Part shown: one piece after another, positions 1 through 14,000 of the stretch | Layout of the letters: each line of letters begins with the position of its first letter | Position numbering within the stretch: position 1 is the stretch's first letter | NCBI GenBank assembly: GCA_958496175.1 | Contig: OY292275.1 | Location: 24,343,001-24,407,000 of the forward strand | Origin: Sisyra terminalis | Taxonomy: Eukaryota > Arthropoda > Insecta > Neuroptera > Sisyridae | Direction of reading: 5' to 3' | DNA: 64,000 nt | Notes under the pieces: model-generated | What the model was told of the DNA's origin: nothing | Database searches by the model: none | The model's input: the letters and a program-made list of their open reading frames with translations, nothing else | Program-made: the position numbers and the translations under genes

Positions 1-1902
1 AAAAATATTTAAATTTGTATTTAAAAATAATATGAAATATTACAATAACGAATTTTGATAAAAATCTTAAACAGTAATAAATTTCATTCAAACAATTTAA
101 TCAATATTATTAGTTAATTAGCTGATACCTGCGACTTTCCTTGCGTGACGTATATGATGGAAATATTTTCTTTTAAGACTTGTAAATCAGAAATTTTATA
201 CTCGTACGAGATGCGTATTCATATCTAAAAATTAATATCTTAACGCCTTTAAACAGGCGTATATTGTGAGAATATTCGGTGACATTGAACACGATTATTT
301 GAGTTCATATTTTTACCCCTTATGCGTAGAATGCATGCATTCCATAAGTTTAATCATCCGCAAATCAATCAGCTACGCATGAATAAAAAATATCATAAGA
401 TTGATAAGTTGACCTTCAGTTGAAATATGACTTTAAATAAACAAACTGAAAATTTTTAGGGTTTTAATCTCGTAACCTTGAGTCGCTAAAGATCTTAGTT
501 GTTATAAAGCGAAAGAAAATAACAGTATATTATTATATAATATTTTAAAATTATCCTTATTTTAAACGGATTTATTATAATGAAATTGTTATTAAAATCG
601 GGCAAATATTGGGTCTAATCAATAACATAGAGTGTAGTTCTTTTTATCAATTAGTTGGATTACCAGTTAATGCTCCGATTCCCAAATGAACATTTCTACC
701 AAAACCACTAGTCTTCTGGACACAACCTCGAATTTGAAATTTGAACAAATTTACGAAAACTAATTTCCGATAACTACGATCGTATACTCATTGAAGAATA
801 GCCGTAACGTTAATCGTATTATAATTAGTTAATACCTATTTATCAGGATGACAGATTAGTACAATTTGTATTTAAAATATCAGAGATAATTTTCATCAAT
901 TTTCACAATTTTTCAGCCTAGAAATATTATAAGATATTGAATTGGAAAAACTAACCGAAATTGCGAAACTAAATAAAACGAAAGACAAAGTTAATGGTAA
1001 CATAAATTTTTAGGTACAGAATTTCTATGATATTAATTTCTAAGTTGCTTTTGCTAACATTGGCTTATTTTACTTTTACAGGAGTCTTATGTCCTTGATT
1101 AAGACTTTATTCTTTTGATATTATATAATCTACTTGTTTTTCACATTAATTTACTATTCCATTTGTGACCACAGAGATGTAGTATAGAGTGCTCATGTCG
1201 TATTAATGCTTTTAATTAACGCTTTCTTCATGGCCCAACATTTCACATCGAATTTCGAAATTTCTATCTTTGTTTTCCTAGGTTGATCATGTGCATAGTG
1301 ACAATAACCATTTCAATCAAGTTCGTTGAAGTGAAAAGGCAGTTGGATAGAGATAGGATCAAATCGAATAAGAGGTCAAAAAAGCTCAACATGAGTTCTT
1401 TATATTACACCACTGTGCTTGTGACGCATGGAACTAAACCGACTATTATTCGATTAGGCATAGTAAATGCATAATTACGGTCGTTATGGTTAAAGTGTAA
1501 TAACTTAATATTCAATAGGAATATTGATATAAATTTCATTTTTAATTTCCAAATATAAAAGAAAGTTTAAAGAGGAAATTAACTCTATAGCTCATTTTGA
1601 AGTTTTAGATATTACTGACAATTATTTAGTCAGTTCCGTTTTATGACTATATTTTTATGGTAGGTACGCTTAAATCGTTGAATATTTCCGAGAAATAATT
1701 TCAGTGGGGGACAGTTTCCGAAAGTACCTGATTTCGAGCTTTGATGATAATATGCAGAAAAAATTTATGCAATAAATGCAAATATCTAAGTAGTTATTTG
1801 CCTTTAAAGAAAACTAATTATTAGAAAAAAATAAATATATGAAACTAAGCAACTTTAGTATAAAACTATGAAAAATTAAATTGAACATTTTTTAAAACTC
1901 AC
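1..1902. other. Elk intron after the pore exon (partial)
   Basis: AT-rich sequence with the donor GTGAGT at its right edge. The conserved S6/C-linker exon (expected ALMHAVVFGNVTAIIQRMYS-like wording) is not found here on the minus strand. The only recognisable repeat is a decayed SINE tail near 470-526. A plus-strand ORF at 1283-1474 has no family resemblance. Confidence 0.6.
468..526 (+). repeat. SINE fragment, 3' tail only
   Basis: Matches the conserved tail of the SINE family seen in full near 7354, 36804 and 55370. It has the GAGTCGCTAAAGA core followed by CTTAG, GTTATAAAGCGA and AATAAC. The tRNA-like head is missing. Confidence 0.5.
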
Positions 1903-2082
1903 CTCCTATTAGCATTGTGCATATACTGAACACTTTTTCTGACGTAGTATTTGCAGAAACGTTTCCGAAACCTACACTTGTTAAGCTCGAGCACGTAAAA
2001 TATAAAGCTGTTACATAAGCTTCAGTATTTGTGACGTTGTATACTGATATTTTTAAACGATCTGCTAACGTGTGAATCCAAC
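1903..2082 (-). CDS. Elk: Elk exon: turret, pore helix, selectivity filter, start of S6
   Basis: 180 bases, acceptor AATTTCAG and donor G|GTGAGT, phase 1 in and phase 1 out. It contains no Met-initiated ORF of note and is easy to miss. It reads [17 protein letters not shown], then [31 protein letters not shown] and [15 protein letters not shown] is the KCNH-type selectivity filter, with Phe where most Kv channels have Tyr. NVT and NVS are potential N-glycosylation sequons; the turret one faces outside. S6 breaks off at the exon end and its continuation is not visible in 1-1902. Confidence 0.95.
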
Positions 2083-5000
2083 CTGAAATTGAAAAAAATA
2101 CAATTACTTTACAAATCCATGGAGAAATGAGGAAATAAAAGACATTTCAGAAAATATTTTTCACCCACATTCATAACGTTTAAATATAAACTATTAAATT
2201 TGATTTTTTTCTTAAATATTTAAAGAAGGAAAGTTTTGTATTGTACATTGAATAAATACTATTCAATTCTCTTCAAGCAGATATTTTAAGTTTCTCAATG
2301 TCAATGTAAATTAAACTACAGTTGAAACTTGTAAACGCCTTTTAAATGTTACACTCTAAAATATGTCGAGGTTTACGTATAATTTAATTCTAGATAAGAG
2401 CTTAAATTCCCATGATATTTATAAAAGCTTAGAAATCTAAATTTGCTGCATCTCTAAGCTTCGTTTATAGTTTTTAAACTTTTAGGGAAGACAATGAAAT
2501 TCGTAATAATAAAATAAGTTTTCTTTAACTAACATAAAACTTATTGGATGAAGACAGATTTGATTAAATTTGAAAACTTTTTCAAAAATATCAAATAGGA
2601 AAGTAAGTTAAAATAGCAAGTTTTTCATAGAACGAAGAATATCCGAGAAGTTTCTATGTTCTGGGTAACATGTCATTCCAATTGGGAATTGAGTATCATA
2701 TCTGCAATGATAGTGAGACCAGTAGATAACGAGTTTGCCGCAAAGAAGTGTAGTAATTTCCTTGAAGTACGGAAGATTTCTAGTTTATTAAAAATAAGAA
2801 AATTATATTTGATCGTTTTATGTAATTAAATTTTCATCCCTTTAAATGTTATCTTAAACATATTTAGTAATTATATAAAAATGAAAAGGAATTGAATGTT
2901 GAAAATGGACTTTTTAATTTAAATTTTATATATAGATATTATATGAAATAAGGTTTTCATCACTCTTTAAAGATCTTGAATTTTCCAATGCCTTTGAGTG
3001 AAATAATTTTCCTCACATCTGAATATTTTTAAATTAACTTAATGTTTCAATTCATCTCTTTCATATTACTGCTCTGCGCTAATAATATAGGAAAAGATTA
3101 ACAAGGATAAAGGCGGATTTGAAACGTCATCCTTTATAAATCTATGAGTGTTATCAAACGGGAAAAATACTGTTTTTATTTTTTATTTTTATGGTAAGAA
3201 TACTGGAAACAAAAGCAATGTTTTCGTATCAAATGTATGATACCTACTTTTGTGAAAAATATAAATCGAAAAAAAATCATTGGTATTTGATAAAATTGAA
3301 TGAAACAATGTTTTAAACTCAACTTTGTTTTAGTTTACTAATTAAAGTTCTATTTGATTGTGTTCTAACATTCACAAATTCATTTTGGGTCCGAGTTCTA
3401 TAACGGTAAGATAATAAGGTTTTATAAAATAAAATAAATTATTAAAAAAACAAATAAACTATGAAACATAACAACGAAAAAGTAATTTGGCTACAATTGT
3501 TCGAATAACGCTGGAGAATCAAGATTTTGTTTCATAAGCTATGAATTTTCATAGTTGTGTCTAAAAAATTTTGCAGGGCTGATTACAAATCTAAAGTCCG
3601 TTTTTCAATAGGAACTCTACTTTTTGAGATATTGATGATAGAAGATACTAAGTACGAAGTATCGATACTAGGAATCCGAACGATAAAGGCTTTTTCACAA
3701 TATTCATGTACACAATAATAGACCCAGATTATAGTTCTCTTTTCTGTCACTAGCAGCGCTAATATTTTACACACAAAGTTTACAGTACATAAAGTTTTAG
3801 AAGGCATTATCATGTGTCAGTATCTTACAATGCATGAAATGTCTCAAGATTTGGCGCCACCATTAATATGTTTGCAGTACTTACTTAAATCGAAACCATG
3901 TACTTTATGTAAGGTAACTACGGTAACTTAAGTTAGTACATCAGACACTCTTGTGGTGGCGTCACATCTTGATACATTTTCTATTGTGTAAAAGATTGAT
4001 ATTCGCAATTGCTAATAAAAATAACACATCCCGCGTAATGATGCAAATACGTGCTTCTGGAAGATTAGCACGCTTTACCGGTACTGGACCTCAAATTAAT
4101 GCAAATTTTTTAACATTACGTTTGGATTCCTGATATATTTATTTCGTGGTAGGAGATCTTAACAAAAATACTTGAATCTCGAAAATATTTTTTTTTACTA
4201 AACAAAACTAACATGAAGAAAGCTTTCTTGAACGGGTCAAGTCTAAATTATAACACTGAATGCTGTAGCTATAATCGGCTACTATATTATAATTCGAATC
4301 TAGATATCCTAAGTATTGCATTTTCAGGTATCGAGGGATTCCCAACCCTGTGCCTGTAGGTATGATCGCGGGGTCGCTGATCATGTTACATGTACCCGCC
4401 ACTAGGCTTATAAGGTATTTTTTTTTAAGTTTTTGTTAACTTTTTGCTTGTACTACTATTAATTTGCAATAATGAATTATACCCATCATGGTAGCATTAC
4501 ACTTTTGGAATTTGCAAAAAATGACCACGAAATATTTTGGGAAAGATATTTTTTTGGCACCAATTATTGGTGTTTCTCTGTTGTTACTTTTATTTCACTG
4601 AAAAGAAAACTATAAAGAAAAATATTGTACCAATTGAAAAAAACGTATTTCGATTGCTCAGCAATCATCTTCAGTAATCATCAAATAGTATTGGGTTTTT
4701 TCGTAGCTACTATTCACTGAAAGTTACTAGTTGTCTAAAAGTAGATAAAATTCGCTTTTTATACATATTGTTGGTATGCACAGCTGACGACTTAACTTAA
4801 AATGCGTATTTTGCCTGTATTATTTTAAGTGGTTTATCCACTATAACTTAAACGACAAAAGCGCATATTTAAAGATGGTATTCGATAGGAAAATTTGATG
4901 CGAAATTTCAAACGAAATTCTTACTGAGATAATAGTTGGAAATATTTTCTTTACACATTCTGTAATATAATTGTTTCCAACTTTAAATTAATAAAATAAA

Positions 5001-7991
5001 ATATTGTTATCACTTACGCAGCACTGAAAGTATATTAATGTGTATTATTTAAATAATAAATTAAAATTTAAATGAAATCATTCGATGTAAAATTTAATAG
5101 AGATAATTTTTAATGGAATTGTCTTGATTAACATAACAAATGAAAGCAATGAATTTGTAATAAGTTTAATTTCGAGTAGATGGCGATGTACATATATTTT
5201 TTGTTCAAATATTAAACTCATTACATATGTATGTTAAAAAAAAAGGTTGATCGAATAATATTTGTTTAATTGTTGTACAAGTGAAAATTCTCTTTTAAAA
5301 ATACTCCATATTCTCTTGTATGGTAAACATATTTAAATTATATTGACTATGCAAAACTGTTCTCAACAAATGCTAAAATACTTTACAGTTTAACAACATG
5401 AATATACGATATTGATTGAATTTGTCTTACGGTTTTATCGCTAACATGCTTCAGTAAGTGGAAATATACAAATAAATATTTCTCTAGTTGTTTTTTTGTA
5501 CAAATCTTAAATTGGACAAAAGATTTTCTGTTCTTTATCAAATATGTATTACTTGAAAAATTTTGCACTTTCACGTCTGGAAAAATATATAACTATAGTT
5601 TATTTATATTTACCATTAACATACATCTAACAAAAGATTAATTTTAGAATCAATTAACAAATTTTAAAGTTAAATAAAACTATAAATTGCAAAAACATTT
5701 CTATTGATAAATAGAGATAACATTTTTACTCAATTTGAACTTTATATTTTATATCCACGTCTAAGAACCTATAGTTATGAAGATACATATATCATTCAAT
5801 GAGAAATTCCGAACAATATTATTTATTTTAAGAGACATTACTTCATACCAAATCAAATCTGGCAACTAGACATTGTTGGATCGCTTCAATTGAGATGAAA
5901 TATTATATTTTCTCCAGTCTGAACAAATGGGATTCCATTTCAAGAATAAAAATAAAATTATAAGAATATTCTTAATATCATGGGGTAAAGATTAAAATTT
6001 GAAAGTTAGGTATTTTATTGATCCAACAAATTTGAATACCTATGAACTGTATGTTACAGCTTAATGAAAGAAGAAACTTGTAATTTTTTATTTGCCCAGG
6101 GTTTTTATATACTTTTTTTTTAACAAAATCATATTTTAACAATTATTTTTTCATTTAATAAAATATACCTCTAATAAAAGTTAGATCATTATGAATATTC
6201 ACTACAGATATTTTTTTAAGTTTTACATAGGTAAGAAGTATTATAAAGTGTCTACTAAATTTAATTCAAAATTTTTAAATCAATCTTAAGGAAATAAAAA
6301 AAAGTTATGTATATTACTTATAGTTAAGTATAAACTGTCAACAGAACATTTTTTGAATGACTAACCTGACATCCAATCTTCTATCTTTATTTGAAAGAAA
6401 ATAAGTTATGAAAGCTCTTGCGTTTAAAATATATTTTGAACGAAAATAATTGCTTTTTTTTCTTACATTTTTTATCGATTTTACATTAATCTGACGAGGA
6501 AAGGTTTAAAAATGATTAATGTTCATCTATTATCAAAAGGATTATTATTATAAGAAAGAAAGGAAATGTACTACACACTTTTCTTAAGTTTGCTGATAAA
6601 AAATTTCATTGTTTGAATGTCATTCTTAAAGAATAACCTTATTTATGGCTATGAACGAATAAAGCAGAATATTCATTGTTGGTTGTTAATAAGGTTTATT
6701 AAATTTTATGGCATTTTTAATATTATATTATTCATTGTTTGAGAATTTGTTCCAAAAGAATATTTTATGTTTAATACTACCCGTTAAGTTAAAAGTATTT
6801 TAATATTAAATTATATATTTTATTAAAGCTTATTTAAAGTAAATTTTCTACAGTTTGAAAATTGTAATAAAGCTAAAATCAGAAGAAGTATCTACGACTT
6901 GCAAGATACGTAGGTAAAAATAAAAACAAATAATTTTAATATGGTTTTGCTACCTTTAAAAAAACGTATGACTAATTTATTGGTAGATATTAAATTGTAT
7001 AGATAATATTCATATTTTTTAAAATCAACCTTATTTACCTTTATAATTCATTGTTCAACATGATACAAAGTTGGTTTAAAGTAGAGGGTTTATAAAACCA
7101 TTGCTAACTATTTTCGTATTATATCCTATTAAGGTTGTTTAGAAAAAAACCACAAGAACTGGAAAAAAAATTAATACTGTAAGTAGTCAACTGTTTAAGC
7201 TATATTTCTGAAAAATTCCAAGTCGATTTGAGTGTTATAAACAGAATAAAAAAATCGTGAATTTGCGGAATTTTTGACTGCTTACTACAGTGTAAATGGG
7301 GAAAGTTATGCGTTATACTCTGATATATTCCGCGTCGATCAATACTAAAATCTAGCCCACTGGTGGCTAAGTGGTCAAGGTGACCGCTCCAAAATTGATA
7401 GATTTAGGGTTCGAATCTCGTAGCGAGCAAATTTTCGATATTTCTTGGTTAACGGTTTTTTTATTAACTCTAGAGTCGCTAAAGACCTTAGTGGTTATAA
7501 AACGACGTTAAATAACAATGAAAAAAATCTAAGCAAAATATTTCAACGTAAAGACCGAAAATCATTCATCTGAAATTGTAGAAGCCTTAGGTTATTGGTA
7601 AAAAAATACATACTGTTTTCCTTTATCTCGTTACTTTATAGTTATTTAGATCTTTATAAACTCTATCGAGTTTAAAATTGGTTTATAGTAGTTTAAAATC
7701 TAAGCAATATTGAAAACTTGGTTGTCACGAGGTTCAAATGTAGAACTGTCCGATTTCGAAATGGTCATCTTCACTACTTTGGTTATTTTCGATAGAAAAT
7801 TCGGGAAATTTTTCACTAAAAGTTGTAGTTGCTAACTTTCTGTGATTGTTAGCGAAACTTAAAGTATTTATACTAAAACTAATGCAGGGAATGTATCTAC
7901 CGACTACAGAAAACATAACTAACATGCATCGGATGGCTAAATTTCAATTGATTGATCTTTAAGGAGTCCGATGTTCAAAAAAACGTTATTA

Positions 7992-8059
<68 letters not shown>

Positions 8060-11000
8060 CATAATATTTTAAAAATTAATGTTGGTTTTTTCAAAATTGC
8101 TAATTTCCTACAGTTCTATACTGATCACTATTAAATTTCTTTTAAATCAGGAGACTTAGTAGAATCTCACATCAACAGGTACTGCGAAGGATGTTGCGGG
8201 CCATCGCGGGAGGTTTTAATGTTACTCTCGAGCTAAAACCAATATTTTCAGAGATATAGGGATTTGTTTAAAAACGGAACTATAAATTTATATTTTAAAG
8301 GTAAGTTACATAAGGTACAGTGAGTGATGCTGCAGGTTGCTAAGGGAAGGGTTTTTAAAATTTGTCGAGCGTGTAAATACTTAATTATTAAAATCATACG
8401 GAAAAATTAAAGGGAACGACTCTTGATCATAATCCATTATTTTTATTGGTAGAAATTGATACTCAAAAGAATATTTTAGGTTTTGCGGATCGGTAGAGAA
8501 ACTGGTAAATTCTACAATAACTAATAGTTATTGTGACTGTTAGTTTCAATTTAATTGTAATAAATAGTAACAATTAGTAATTGGAGAGTAATTTTAATAC
8601 TCTCGAATAGTTAGTTTTAAATGCAAGCGCGAAGTACATAAGCACACGGAAATCACAAATTTTATCTATATTTACTTGTTACATGAAATACGAATTTTAA
8701 TAATTATTGAAAATACAAATAAAATTATATTAATATTTTAACAACTATTATAATATAGACTCGCAGAACATTTATTCAGCCAGTATATAGGTTATTCAGA
8801 TTATTTATTTGATTTCCTTCCATGATTAGTGCTAATATGTATGCATTTTTGTAAAGCAGAATATTCAATAAAAATTTGAATATTCTTTGGATGTAGCTAT
8901 TATGTGTCACTGTTTGATATCAACACTGATATTCATATAAAATGGAGTAAAAATTTACATAACAATAAATATAAAAATACATCAAACGTAATATTTTTAT
9001 AAATTTTCTTATTTTCAAACAACTGTCCTTTTCTATTTCTATTTCTATCTTTTTTATTAAGGTTTCTATAGAGAAGTATAGATTAATTTATATCTTGTAT
9101 TTTCGTTACTGCACAGGAAGATTGTACTTGTATGAGAAAATATTTCTTCAGTTTTTGGTGTGGAATACAAATAAGGATTTAAAAAACTATTTGAAATTAA
9201 AACCATTTTTTTTTATTTAACTTTTACTTTTTTCGTATGAACATCAACCATTTTGATAAATCAACCATTGATAAAATTTGATTTTCAATGGAAAAGTATG
9301 TGAAATAATACCGTAACAGTATTGATGTTTGGTGAATTCATATTGGCTTTTATTAATACCTACCATAATATGATTATCTATTTATATAAAATTCATTAAT
9401 TGTCCATTATCTATTAATTATTATCAGTTAATAAAGTTAATATAAAATCAAAATAATTAATAAAGTTTAAATATTGACACATTTAATAAATATCAAACGA
9501 ATATTAAATTGCTTTTACAAATCTATTGATTTGTTTTGATGGCTATCTCTGGACCAAAAACTAAGTGTTTATTTTTTGTTAAAATAGGAGGGGAGTCCGG
9601 GGATAGTTGGTTATAAGGGTAGGTAGACTAATTCTTAGTAACTACTCTTCGGTATCAGTGTAACGAATCTAAGACTAAAAGTTCGCCATGATGTCATCCT
9701 TAATAAAACAGATCATGACGTCGATATAACATATGTTTAAAAAGCTATGCTTACATTTTGTTAATAACGCATATAAGTAAAATTTTTCCTTGTCTCGTTT
9801 TATATTGCAATATCATCAATTTTATAAAATCTTGCCGAAAATTTGATTTACTTATTAGTGCAATGTCATACTTTTGTATTTCATTGCAATTATTTCAATT
9901 CAGTGCTTTAGTTAAGGTCAAAGTAAGGAAGAAAAAAGTGTCGTCAGGGGTTGGTTGATTTATTTATTTTGGGATTGAAAGACTTGTCATTTTAAGTATA
10001 TACCTCACAATTTGTTAATGTGCAACTTTTTGCATTTAATTTAACTCTTATGTAATCATGATTCTTATATATCAAACGAGGTTCCAAGAATCAAAGAGAT
10101 TAAAAATATATTTTTTTAAAATCGCTTTCTACATAACTTTTTTTTAGTGGAAAATTAATTTAACAAGTTAATGATAAAAAAAGAACTATATTTTCATTTT
10201 TAATTGCAAAAATATATTTTTTACGACTTCTATTCTAAAATTAAATACGTACTTTTATTTAGGCCTACCTGCCCCTACTATATAGTCAACCTTGAATATG
10301 GGGTTGGTTAATTAATTTTTCTTGTTCTATAAAACCAAATGTATAAGTTTTGCCATAGTACATTTAGGTTTAAATGTTTACTTTCATAATAGCGAAATAC
10401 TTTTTTTAGTTTTAAATATTTGGTTCATGTCTTTTTGAGGAGGATCAATATCTGGCAACGTCGCTTTTTCTTTTGTTTTTATTCGCGAATAAATTAGTCT
10501 ATAATGAAAATTTATTAACCAAAAAGAAAATTATACGATTATTAGAACTGAATTTCCAAAAAAAAAATGCAAATTAAAGTAATACAAACAAAGGAGAAAA
10601 TGTAATGTTTACATTTTTTTAGTTTTAAGTATTTAGCTCATGCATATATCGGGGACGCTGTATTTTTCCTTTATTTTTAATTTTATTCACAAATAAATTC
10701 GTCCGTATTAAAAATTTAGCAACAAAAGGGACAATAATTCCGTATTAAAAATTTAGCAACAAAAGGGACAATAATTCCATCTTAGAATTGAATTACCCAA
10801 AAAAATCCCGAATTAAAATATAAAAATAAAAGAAAATGCAACGTTGCCAGATTTCAACGTCCTTAAAGGGACATGAGATACATATTTTTCCTCATACACC
10901 TAACCATAAAAGAAATATAATGTTTTAATCGAAATTTCGCCGACATCTCCAATTTCCTCTAAATTATAAAATAAAGAAATTGTTAAATTAAGTCCTTAAA

Positions 11001-14000
11001 AGTTGTGTAGTCTAAGTAAGTTAGTAGTAAGTAGTTGTTGTAGTCTAAGAAAAGAATGCAAAAAGAAAGATCAATATTTGTATAAAAACTTATGATTTTC
11101 AATAAATTGTAATTTTAAATAATATATATCAATAATTTGAAATATTGTATTTCCTTAATTATCAGACTTTTATTATATACGTTTTTGAGACGTTTTGGGT
11201 TTCATTTTTGTTATTTAAAAATAAAAAAGCACATTAAGGATTTAGTCGAGATTCATTTCAATTATAGATTACCTAAAGAAATAAATGATGAGTTGTATTT
11301 ACGAAAAACAACATTTATTAATTGTGAACCTTTTTCACACCAACTTAGCTTACAGCTAAAATTTACCAATAAACGCTTAGTATTTTTTTTTATTAATTAG
11401 TTATTAACTGTCACTTTTTAATCAAAAAAGTCTTCAGCGACTCTAGTGCTTAAAAAATCCGGGAATTAAGAAATACTGAAAATTTGTCCATTACGAGATT
11501 TGAGCCCAATACCTAACGCTTTTGGAACGGACACCTTGACCACTCGGTCACCAGTAGGCTTTTTTAATTATTGTTTTTAGAAAAACATTTATTTTTTCTG
11601 CGATACTGTTAAAATATTTAAGCTGGGTGGTAAAGGGTTGAAAACTGCAAAATTTCAGTGAAAATGATATTATTGCATTACCAAATACTTTAAATCGAGG
11701 AAAATATCAACGCTATTCCAAAAACGGTAATCGTTTTGATTGGACATTTTACGGTTAGCTGAGAAAGTGTGAAAACATATTATACATACAAACAATGCTG
11801 TTTCAGAAACAAAAATAAAAAAGATTTTCTTATGTTCTTCTAGAGCTTTACTTCTTTTTAATTAAAACGAAAAATAATATGAGGCATCCCTTAGATAGTT
11901 CATTGAAAATGAAAAGGCTTGGGGATAAAATATATAAGGAGTTTTATGATTGTAATAGATACATACATTGTAATGAGAAATAAAATATTTTGCTTTTTAA
12001 TCAAGTAAATAAATTAAATGGAAAAAGACGAGAAGTATAAAAAATTTACTCGAATTCATAAGAGTATTAACTTACCTAAATCCCAGTCTCGGTCATTACG
12101 TAACCGCTCCTTTTCTGCTATCACATACCAAATACAGGCAAGCCAATGAGCGACCAATGTAAAAGAAAGCATTAACAACGTTAAAATCATAGCACTATAT
12201 TGCGAATATCGATCCATTTTTTGCAAAAGTCTTGCAAGGCGTAACAATCTTGTTAGTTTCACTAAGTGTATATGACCGTGTCCTGACTCCTAAGGACAAA
12301 AAAGAAATCGTTTAGTTAATAAAAAAGTTTAAAATTGGATATCAATTGTTTTGTAAATATGTATCAAAAAATCACGTACCCCACCGCTATAAACTTGTGA
12401 AACATTTAGAAGATCAAAAGGAAGGGCAGCTAGAAGATCAACAATAAACCAGCTCTTGAGATAGTTGAGAGCTATCATTCGAAAATCTGAAACCACTTCT
12501 CCTTTGCGACTGACGTATGTTGTTCGAAAATTCAGAAGAATATCTGGAAAAAAGATCAACTCGACTTGAATAGAAGTAGCATCCAATTTTATGGGAATTA
12601 ACTTTTTAACTAGAATATTTTATAGGCTATTTCTAGTGGCTTACCAACACACTTATAACAAAAAGTAAGAAAAAAATGGAGACTTTTTTACTTATTGTTT
12701 TATAATACATAGATACTTCAATTTTGGAAAAAGTATTAAAGTTTTAATACATTAAAATTAAAATTTTCATGCATTAATCATCGAGTTGATTCTCAAATGT
12801 ATTGATTCAAATGTATAGCTAAGAAAATATAGAAGTTATTTGATAACATATAATCCATTTTATATATATCCATTAATAATATTTTAGTTTTATTGTTTTC
12901 AGTATTTTTATCTTCAAAGACTAGAAATTTATGATCCAACAATTTTTAATGAGATTATAAATTTCAGAAAATTGCAGTTACTTTAGGTATAAATTAACTG
13001 ATTTTATTTTATTAAATTCCACCACATTTAAGTCTATTGAACTTTAACAATGAGACAGTTATTTAAATGCTAAAAGCATTTATCTTCTTCAAAACATACA
13101 TAACTCTTTGGACATTTTGTCATAATATAACAAATGGAAAATTGTATTTCCAGGTTTTGATTTCTATACAGGTGAAAAGTATGAATTGCACATTAGAACA
13201 CCTTTACTTCCCCATAGCAACTCAACATTTTATTTAATATATTCTGCGAAATAGCTGTACCATTTTGAATAAAGGATAAGTATAAAGTAAAATATTACTT
13301 CACAAAGATATTTATATTTATAATATGAATTATGATTAAACACAATAAAATTCCGTGTGAAGTAGTTTTTGAAACTTGAAAAATTAGAACTAAAACAATT
13401 AAATCAATGCTTCTCGTAAAAAATACAAAAAAATTAATACTTTTAATGATAGTTTCAACATTTAAAATTAGTAAAACTGATTCGATGATATTAAGCACAG
13501 AATATTATGTAGAATCTCTGGAAAATAAAGGTCCGTTCTTGTATGCTTCTTATTGAGTATAAGTAAAAGAAAACCAATAATTTTGAACTAAATTTTTACC
13601 CATCAAAAAGTTTCTGTAAGCGAAATGCTATCTCTTTCTACCGAAAGTATATTGTGGTTGCTGAATTTGAAATTTTTTTTAAAAAAAAAGAAGAGATCAT
13701 AACTATAGAAAAGGTAAAAAATATTTTAAACTTTAGTGCAAATTATCAAGTTTATCAAGTTTTAATAACCTTAAAAGGAACGACTATTTTTAATTTATTT
13801 AAAATTTCACATAAAAATTTATCAAGCGACTTCTAAATACAATTATTAACGAATCAATATATTTCATTTTGTATTATATTTGACGCACAAAAGAATAAAA
13901 TTATAAAACGAGAAACATAAAAAATTCTTTGGTACGTCAAATATAATGACATAAAATATTAATTCTTTAATATTTATATTTAGAAGTCGTGCGAAAAACG

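Larger units (their letters stand above)
2083..12075. other. Elk intron between S5 and pore exons
   Basis: About 10 kb with no coding exon seen. It holds a palindromic element near 3834-3985, a ribozyme-like motif near 4646-4676, a full SINE (7354-7527), a TA microsatellite (7993-8057) with an adjacent dispersed repeat (8140-8390), a repeat at 9800-10340 shared with 20.9-21.4 kb, a MITE-like element (10404-10890) and a second SINE (11401-11560). The stretches 2150-3800 and 4700-7300 show nothing beyond AT-rich sequence. Confidence 0.6.

Noticed and set aside
1283..1474. 63-codon plus ORF
   Set aside because: It has no recognisable domain and lies in an Elk intron. Chance ORFs of this length are expected.
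4326..4360. GGATTCCCAACCCTGTGCC as a hAT end
   Set aside because: It resembles hAT termini but lacks the CAG start and a partner end. It is too short to call.
7354..7430. Possible functional tRNA gene
   Set aside because: It has A and B boxes but no clean cloverleaf, and it continues into a body and tail repeated at six other sites. It is a SINE.
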